This document shows, piece by piece, positions 57,929 through 64,000 of a stretch of DNA of 64,000 bases. Numbering within the stretch: the stretch's first letter is position 1; each line of letters begins with the position of its first letter. Both the position numbers and the translations under genes were made by a program. The stretch lies in NCBI RefSeq assembly GCF_024362695.1, contig NC_065433.1, forward strand, positions 27,685,700-27,749,699. Direction: 5' to 3'. Under the pieces are notes generated by a model. The model was not told where the DNA came from, searched no databases, and saw only the letters and a program-made list of their open reading frames with translations. This stretch comes from Pectinophora gossypiella (Eukaryota; Arthropoda; Insecta; Lepidoptera; Gelechiidae).

Positions 57929-59406
57929 TATAAATTGGATATAAAACTGTTAAAAATCTCCTTGAAGAAACCTCCTTCACACATGCATTTTGCAATATCG
58001 AACACCAAACTAAATCCCAAAATAATTTTCTCAATTGCCGATTTTTCAGATATTAAAATATCCTTGGCTTTCCGAATAAAATCTTTAAAATTACGCCTTT
58101 CTCCTTCATTATCGCGTCTGAATGGCTTCTCATGTTTATTTTGCTCCGGATGATTCTCAATTTTTCCAAGTTGTTCTTCATTCTCTTTCGGCTGTTTTTC
58201 ATTTATTTCAGGGAGTGGGATAGAGATGATTTCGTCCCAGTGAGTTGCCCGATTAGGATGAGAAGAACCCAGATTAACAACTTCGGGCTCATCAGGTCTA
58301 TGTACAATCGCCTTCGTTTTACTACGTACTACCTCAGCATAAGATGGAGCATCTAGTCGAGGAATCTCTGACATCGGTGTGACGGTGTATTGGGAGGGTT
58401 TTATGGATGATGAAGGTGTAACAGATGGAACATGAATATCTAAGGCTTTCTTGTATGTGCACCCCTGCTCGGCCATAATTTCCCTTAACTTCTTTTCCTT
58501 AATATAGGCTGGGCACGCTTTGGACCAGGCCATATGACACCCTTTGCAATTCACACATCTAAATGTACTTGTGGAACAATTCTCATGATTATTCCCACAT
58601 TTAGGGCATACTATTTTTTTGGAAGGGCACATTCCTCGAGTGTGACCGAGGCGCCAGCAAATGGAGCATTGCGACACTTGGTGCACGAATGGAATCACCT
58701 GGACCTTCATTCCACAAACGAATACATATTCAGGCACCGACGAACTTTTAAAACATAGGCGAACTGCTTCGCTCGGACACCATCCTCCCTCCTCTCTATT
58801 ACGACGATTAAGCCTTTTTACTGACGAAAGTTCCACAGAGCTCTCAATATCTTGCTTTATTTCCTCCTCCGAAATATGTATGTCCACATTCTTAATAACA
58901 CCGTAGCAGAATGACACCTCGGTCGCTTTGTATATTATCCAGTCTTTGTCTGAAGCAATTTTGCTGTCCAGAAATTTATTTGCAGCAATCTCATTTGAAA
59001 GATGAAGACGAATTTTAAAAGGACTGATGTACTTTACTTGAACCACGTCTGTCAAACTATACTCTTTGAGGGTTCGGGCAAGCACAAACTGCCTGGGAAG
59101 CCTATTTTTGCTTGAAATGTACATCACATTATCTTTTTCCTGTTTGTTATCCGTTTTCGTGTTTCCCCGCCGCAGCTTCTTTCCTCCTTTCCTACTGACT
59201 TCAGTCCACTCACCATCATCCTCAAAGTCACTTCCATTGAATAGTCGTTTCCCAGCTCGTCTCCCATCCTCGTTACTAGTTGAGGGTTGATTAAAATCAT
59301 CATTAATGGACACTAGGGAGCCTGACCCAAGCGATTCATAGAAGGAACGTTGGGACGGTGATCCGTATCTAGCTCTAGGCGAGAAAACGTCCTCCTCGTC
59401 ACTCAT
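57928..59406 (-). CDS. LINE ORF1, gag-like nucleic-acid-binding protein
   Basis: A 492-aa open frame begins at an ATG about 125 bp inside the element. The N-terminal part is polar and Ser/Asp/Lys-rich. A middle region (about residues 95-220) resembles the RNA-binding part of LINE gag proteins. It is followed by a run of zinc knuckles with CSICWRLGHTRGMC, CPKCGNNHENC and CVNCKGCHMAWSKAC (about residues 247-295). Such ORF1 proteins coat the element RNA and carry it to the nucleus. The tail is rich in Glu, Lys and Asn and then hydrophobic. The stop TAA overlaps the ORF2 start as TAATG. Confidence 0.9.
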   Translation of the reverse strand: MSDEEDVFSPRARYGSPSQRSFYESLGSGSLVSINDDFNQPSTSNEDGRRAGKRLFNGSDFEDDGEWTEVSRKGGKKLRRGNTKTDNKQEKDNVMYISSKNRLPRQFVLARTLKEYSLTDVVQVKYISPFKIRLHLSNEIAANKFLDSKIASDKDWIIYKATEVSFCYGVIKNVDIHISEEEIKQDIESSVELSSVKRLNRRNREEGGWCPSEAVRLCFKSSSVPEYVFVCGMKVQVIPFVHQVSQCSICWRLGHTRGMCPSKKIVCPKCGNNHENCSTSTFRCVNCKGCHMAWSKACPAYIKEKKLREIMAEQGCTYKKALDIHVPSVTPSSSIKPSQYTVTPMSEIPRLDAPSYAEVVRSKTKAIVHRPDEPEVVNLGSSHPNRATHWDEIISIPLPEINEKQPKENEEQLGKIENHPEQNKHEKPFRRDNEGERRNFKDFIRKAKDILISEKSAIEKIILGFSLVFDIAKCMCEGGFFKEIFNSFISNL

Positions 59407-59531
59407 GACATAATATTCCTATTTTCCTGCGAGCAAATATTAGCACAATACACAGAAAAAGCAATATTTACTAATATTTAGATATTTTTTTTTACGAATA
59501 GTGACTTTTCACCGCAATGACTTTGACAGGA

Positions 59532-59545
59532 ATAGTTGAGTCAAT
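59532..59545. repeat. Target-site duplication of the LINE, 5' side
   Basis: Exact partner of 54074-54087. It fixes the 5' boundary of the LINE at about 59531, which supports a full-length insertion. Confidence 0.9.
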
Positions 59546-61060
59546 GAACGGTTTCACTACCAGCCTGCCAGGGACAGGTCCGATTTTGCCGATATTTTCT
59601 TTTGTAGGGGCAAGTAGATTTTTATATCATTTAAAATCAAAAACATCTTGAGTTGGGCCAGTAAATATTTTGATGATACTTATAAAAAAATGTTTGATTT
59701 TTTTTACTTATAAGTACTTTTCTGGTTCCGATTATTACCCCTAAAACGTTTTTGCATCTGTCCTTTTGTCTGTCAGAGGGTCTCAAAGTTTAATATTTAA
59801 AAGGTTGTATCTTTTGGACCATAGATATTTGATACCTAGTTGATAGCATTAGAATATGCATTATATAATAATTAATAAAAAAAACAGGAAGAGAAAACGT
59901 GAAGGGGGCCCAGACATGTAACGCTTTTTTTCAACGGCTTTTCGCCTCGCTCGGTGAAAAAAACGACATCATGTATAGCTCTATAATAATACAAATACAA
60001 GCGTCAAACTTGGTGTAATTCTAGAGTAAACTGTAAGGGAAAATAACAACTAAATTATAAGTAGGTAAGTTAGTTATGAAGCTCCGGTTTTATTATTGTC
60101 ACCACTAATACTAGTCGTGAGTGTATGTTGTCGCTTCTGTCTTTATGTAAGGCTTGACTTACATCTGGCCGCAACGCATTTCATTTTCCTAAGCTTCTAT
60201 CCTTTTATGTATCTTTGTCTATGTTTTTTTGGTTCAGTACGGTCGCGTTCAAACTGTGAACCGGCGTGTGTGTATGAAACGGTTGATGAATGTGGAAATC
60301 ATGCGTCAGGATCGAAGCAAATGGAATTCCATAGTCTCTGCTTACTTGTAGTGAGAATTAGGCGTGAGTTTATGTATGTGGCTATCCTTGATGATGATGA
60401 CTCCGCCGGCGTGGTCGACATTTTCTTCGGTTTCATGCGCTTATCGCTATCGGCCCACTTACTATGGACCTTCCTGTTAGTCACCAGCTATGTTTAAGCC
60501 CCATGTGGTAGTAGGCGAGCCTATTGCCATTAACGCAAATCCTGGAAACCAAGTGATATTAATTGTCTACGATCCAAACATGAATTCAATCTCGTCGAAT
60601 ACAGTAGTTCAAAGCCCGATTCAATATCCCATGTAAACAAAAGCAGTGCATCCATCAGTTGTGAGTTCCGTGGCGTGTAGTTCCGATTGGCCAAGTTCCC
60701 CACGGTGGCGCAAGATGTCCAGAACCGGTACTGGACTGACGAAATAGACCCCAAGGTCAATGTGAGCCTTTGTTCAGCTGTCATTGTCGTCACGAGCCGA
60801 GAGTGGAGCGATGGGCTGATTGATTACAATTGAGGGTCATCGACTAGATATTATTAGAATGCCTATTGGGTTAGCGCTCACCACTTGCTTAGGCAAGTGG
60901 TGCAAAAGAAAGCAATTTTGATATGATGGACAGTAAATTCTAAAAGATTGTTTGAGCTGAGGTTCGCGTATAACTAGGCTTCCTCAGGCCTTTTTTTTAC
61001 TAAGAAACACTGCTTACGCTTTCTGGATAAGCTTACATTTCTCCAAGTAACAACACGAAT
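59546..61060. other. No gene recognised
   Basis: Contains SINE-P scraps; ORF 60096-60497 is unsupported. Confidence 0.45.
60400..60465 (+). mobile_element. SINE-P 5' fragment
   Basis: CCGCCGGCGTGGTCGACATT and CGCTTATCGCTATCGGCCC match the start of the 26.2-kb copy. A further piece (GAGCTGAGGTTCGCG) is at 60952-60995. Confidence 0.5.
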
Positions 61061-61349
61061 AGCCTATATACCTCCAACTACTGGGCACAGGCCTTCCCTC
61101 AATCCATCGGAGGGGGTATGGAGCATACTCCACCACGCTTCTACTGCGGCATGGCAAGGAATAGGTACGTGGCAAGGAATCCTCTTATTTTTTCGGATAA
61201 TCAGGTCAATCAGCCTGCATCGTCCTAGCCAAACACACATAGTGTCACACTGTCGCAAGAAGTGATTTCGACGATGTCCCCATCGGGAATCGAACACGGT
61301 CCTCCACATGTGAGCCCAACGCTCTAGCCACTAACTCACGGAGGCTGTT
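61061..61349 (-). mobile_element. SINE-A copy with internal deletion
   Basis: Tail GGGCACAGGCCTTCCCTCAA at the left, head CACGGAGGCTGTT at the right. About 50 bp in the middle are missing or scrambled. Confidence 0.7.
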
Positions 61350-61543
61350 AAAGGTATTTACTGAAATATATTATATTATCTATTAAGTTATGGGGAAATG
61401 CCGACCATAGGTACGTACGACCATGTCGTCATGTTGGTTAGGTTAATAAGAAAAACGCTATTTCGTGGGGATCTTTCAATGCTTTGTCTGAGAGCGGAAG
61501 AGATGAAGTAACATTTATACCAGGGGGGTCAAAAAGGCCACAT

Positions 61544-61669
61544 CGAAGCAAGTTATCTAAAAAAGCAATATTGCAATTTGACAATTGCGCATAAAAAAGT
61601 AAGTGCGCAATGCAAACAAATTATGTCAAATAGCAATATTGCTTTTTGACATCTGTTTAAATTGCTTCG
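61544..61669. mobile_element. 126-bp foldback MITE with GCAATATTGC arms
   Basis: CGAAGCAA and AAAAGCAATATTGCAATTTG on the left pair with CAAATAGCAATATTGCTTTT and TTGCTTCG on the right. A half copy is at about 25782-25835. Confidence 0.65.
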
Positions 61670-61917
61670 CCTAAACCATTGATTGTCGAATTTGTTTTCG
61701 AATTCATGTTTGGATCACGTGCTCGAAAACATCGTAAGGAAACCCACATTAATTCCGAGAAATGCATTTTCGTAGGTATGTGACCTAAGTTGTATTGGGC
61801 TGGTTTTCGGGCAGTCGCTTCTATAAAAACCGGACCTGTCAAATCTTCAGGTTAGGTAAGCGTACCCTGTGAAGAACGGGATAATGCTAGGGAGATGATG
61901 TTGATGATGTTTGAATT
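61670..61917 (+). mobile_element. SINE-H, 5'-truncated copy
   Basis: It begins CCTAAACCATTGATTGTCGA just after the GCAATATTGC MITE, then follows the SINE-H body to CGGGATAATGCTAGG and an ATG-rich tail. Confidence 0.75.
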
Positions 61918-61982
61918 GCTTTGATGAGGCCTTTGTAACCCCAGGTCTATTATTATAAAAATATTCAATGTATGTTTATTCA

Positions 61983-62328
61983 CAAAGTGATTTCGACAAT
62001 GTCCCCATCGGGAATCGAACCCGGACCTCCAGATCGTGAGCCTAACGCTCTAACCACTAGACCACGGAGGCTGTTGCTGTTGTGTGCGGTGACTGTCCTT
62101 TGTTTGGTAAGGACTTTTCAGGCTTGAATCACCTGATTGTCCGAAAAAGTAAGATGATTCCGTGTTTCGGAGGGCACGTTAAGCCGTTGGTCCCGGCTAT
62201 TAGCCGTAAAAACACCTCCACCAACCCGCAGTGGAGCAGCGTGGTGGAGTATGCTCCATACCCCCTCCGGTTGATTGAGGGGAGGCCTGTGCCCAGCAGT
62301 GGGACGTATATAGGCAGTTTATGTATGT
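61983..62328 (+). mobile_element. SINE-A with inverted 5' part
   Basis: The first 90 or so bases are the tRNA-like head in minus orientation; the rest (about 62090-62328) is the body in plus orientation. TATGTTTATTCA flanks the whole at 61971-61982 and 62329-62340, so one insertion event carried both pieces. Confidence 0.85.
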
Positions 62329-63184
62329 TATGTTTATTCATTCCTTCCTTCGCCCCTTTGCGCAAGTCAAATGCGTATGTGGGTACATAGGTATACCAAC
62401 GATTCTCGCGGAAGCGGTGGCTTCGACCTTTGCATCATAACAGCCCATTTTTAACCGACTTAAAAAAAGAAGGAGATTATAATTTTCTCTTGTTTTAACA
62501 ACGTAATCTCTGGTTATCCAACACCAGAACAGGATGCTCCTAATACGGAGGCTGTCGTTTGTCCTTTATAGGCAGATGATATCACCGACTTTCCTCCGCC
62601 AACGCTGTAGGCATTTCTCTGCGTTTGCGCATTCTACGGAAGGAGGCTAGAGTGTGCGGTGCGGCGCTGGGGTCTAAGGAAATCTGTAGAGGTAGGAACA
62701 TAATAATATATTATTTTTAATATCAAATTAGAGAGGTCTTTTAAGCGGTTGCATTTCAAAAATGGCGTTTGTAAATTGGTTAGGACCTCCCTAAACAAAG
62801 TAGTTTGCAGTCACGTGATTGTCATGAAATATGTTAAATTATTTAGCATATTTACTATTTTGCTTAGGTACATTGTATACCTATTTTTATTAGTATACCT
62901 TCTCTATTTTTACTGCTTCATTGTCATCATCATTACCATCTTCCATCAGAGTCGCTTACTCTCTTCAGAGCTTCAAAAACCTGCTGCGAGTTCATTATGA
63001 GTTAATTCTTAGTGTATTTACTATTATGACGTATTCTATTATATTTCCGTACTTATTCTGTTGTGTATCTGCGTATAGTTTTTTATTTTCTCTATAGTAT
63101 GGTTAGGTATTATTAAGTTAATATGTTTTAAGAATGTATAGTGTATTTGTATAAATATTACCTATAGTTTATTGCCGTTGTTGT

Positions 63185-63338
63185 TGCAATGCCCCTTATC
63201 CAACTTTTATTATGGCGAATTCCTGGCAGTGGTTGCCTGGAAGAAATTGCTTCAGAGCAATAAGGCCCGTTTGTACTGATGCTATAAGCGTTTGTATGTT
63301 TTGTCTGTGTGCAATAAAGTATATTTGATTTGATTACC
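63185..63338 (+). mobile_element. LINE 3'-end fragment with GCAATAAAGT tail
   Basis: The block with GGCAGTGGTTGCCTGGAAG, TTCAGAGCAATAAGGC and GTGTGCAATAAAG ends in TTTGATTTGATT. It matches the tail style of the 28.4-kb LINE fragment. It lies next to a full-length SINE-A. Confidence 0.55.
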
Positions 63339-63370
63339 CCTTCTAGTTATACTTACATAAAACATACATA

Positions 63371-63697
63371 AACTGCCTATATACGTCCCACTGCTGGGCA
63401 CAGGCCTCCCCCTCAATCAACCGGAGGGGGTATGGAGCATACTCCACCACGCTGCTCCACTGCGGGTTGGTGGAGGTGTTTTTACGGCTAATAGCCGGGA
63501 CCGACGGCTTAACGTGCCCTCCGAAGCACGGAATCATCTTACTTTTTCGGACAATCAGGTGATTCAAGCCTGAAAAGTCCTTACCAAACAAAGGGCAGTC
63601 TCACAAAGTGATTTCGACAATGTCCCCATCGGGAATCGAACCCGGACCTCCAGATCGTGAGCCTAACGCTCTAACCACTAGACCACGGAGGCTGTTA
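63371..63697 (-). mobile_element. SINE-A, full-length copy
   Basis: The minus-strand head (63615-63697) has an A box (TGGTCTAGTGG) and a B box (GGTTCGATTCC) of tRNA type. The body contains TTCCGTGCTTCGGAGGGCAC and ACCTCCACCAACCCGC, and the tail ends GGGACGTATATAGGCAG. ATACTTAC at 63349-63356 and 63698-63705 is a likely target duplication. This copy defines the family. Confidence 0.85.
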
Positions 63698-64000
63698 ATA
63701 CTTACCTAGTACTTACCTAATGTTTACCTTAAGGGTAGGTAAGTAGCGAAATTCAAAGTTGTTAGATATTAATACCCAACTTCTATATTTATCTACTTTT
63801 TCTAATTTATAAGCTATGGGTTCTTACCGCGTTTAAAATTATTTTATTTATTTATTTTTATTCATCTTTTTATAAACAAGCAGCTTTACTTTAAGTATTA
63901 GAGCAAACTTAAAGCTATTTAAAGCGAACGTTCCTTCTGAGTAAAGTAAAAATACCTGGTGTTAAGTGTAGTTAAACGTCTAAATTGTGTGAACACTCTA

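Larger units (their letters stand above)
54088..59531 (-). mobile_element. Full-length non-LTR retrotransposon (LINE) with endonuclease, RT and RNase H
   Basis: A 5.4-kb minus-strand element runs from a 5' leader of about 125 bp through ORF1 and ORF2 to a 3' UTR of about 110 bp and a poly(A) tail (T run at 54087-54103 on the plus strand). ATAGTTGAGTCAAT flanks both ends (54074-54087 and 59532-59545), a clear target-site duplication. Both ORFs are open. The order CCHC-type ORF1, then APE endonuclease, reverse transcriptase, RNase H and CCHC in ORF2, suits the I-like group of LINEs. The clade is inferred from domain content, since jockey elements usually lack RNase H. Intact frames and a matching duplication suggest a recent insertion. 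Confidence 0.92.

Noticed and set aside
54573..59290. Several plus-strand ORFs of 60-94 codons across the LINE
   Set aside because: They are antisense shadows of the long LINE ORFs.
61983..62390. ORF of 102 codons and its minus-strand partner
   Set aside because: Both lie in SINE-A and recur wherever the SINE does.
63615..63697. tRNA-like sequence with A and B boxes
   Set aside because: It does not fold as a complete tRNA with an acceptor stem and continues directly into SINE-A, repeated at several sites.

Overview
The window looks like nuclear DNA of a lepidopteran, probably a moth. It is AT-rich, its genes are split by GT-AG introns, and it is crowded with tRNA-headed SINEs, hairpin MITEs and LINE remnants of kinds that recur in moth and butterfly genomes. 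The order is inferred from this repeat style and from protein similarity, not from a database search. I see no bacterial-type genes, CRISPR arrays or free-standing tRNA or rRNA genes.

Layout. (1) 1-14466 holds no exon I can support, only layered repeats: a SINE invaded by two other elements at about 2.7-3.2 kb, a 1.17-kb inverted-repeat element at 5.4-6.6 kb, and MITEs at 8.0, 9.2 and 10.7 kb. It may be 5' intron or flank of the next gene. (2) 14467-23206 (+) carries the last five exons of a Sap47/SYAP1-type synapse-associated BSD-domain gene. A broken tandem copy of the first visible exon lies just downstream of that exon. The long last intron holds candidate alternative 3' exons and a GC-rich inverted repeat. 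(3) 30516-36996 (+) is a complete nine-exon secreted lipase of the pancreatic-lipase/phospholipase A1 family, 339 aa, with its catalytic triad. Several of its splice acceptors abut transposable-element ends. (4) 37651-42230 (-) is a complete five-exon SLC22-type organic cation transporter-like gene, 503 aa, convergent with the lipase. (5) 42.4-54 kb is mostly repeat debris. (6) 54088-59531 (-) is a full-length LINE with both reading frames open, a poly(A) tail and a long target-site duplication. (7) 59.5-64 kb is more SINE and MITE sequence, including a SINE whose head is inverted.

The three host genes do not form a pathway that the sequence reveals: a synaptic/trafficking protein, a secreted lipase and a plasma-membrane transporter. 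The more unusual material is in the repeats: a SINE that joins a tRNA-like head to a 5S-rRNA-like segment, a TAATG stop-start overlap in the LINE, a SINE insertion with an inverted 5' end, transposon ends that supply likely branch-point sequence to lipase introns, and several nested insertions with readable target-site duplications.
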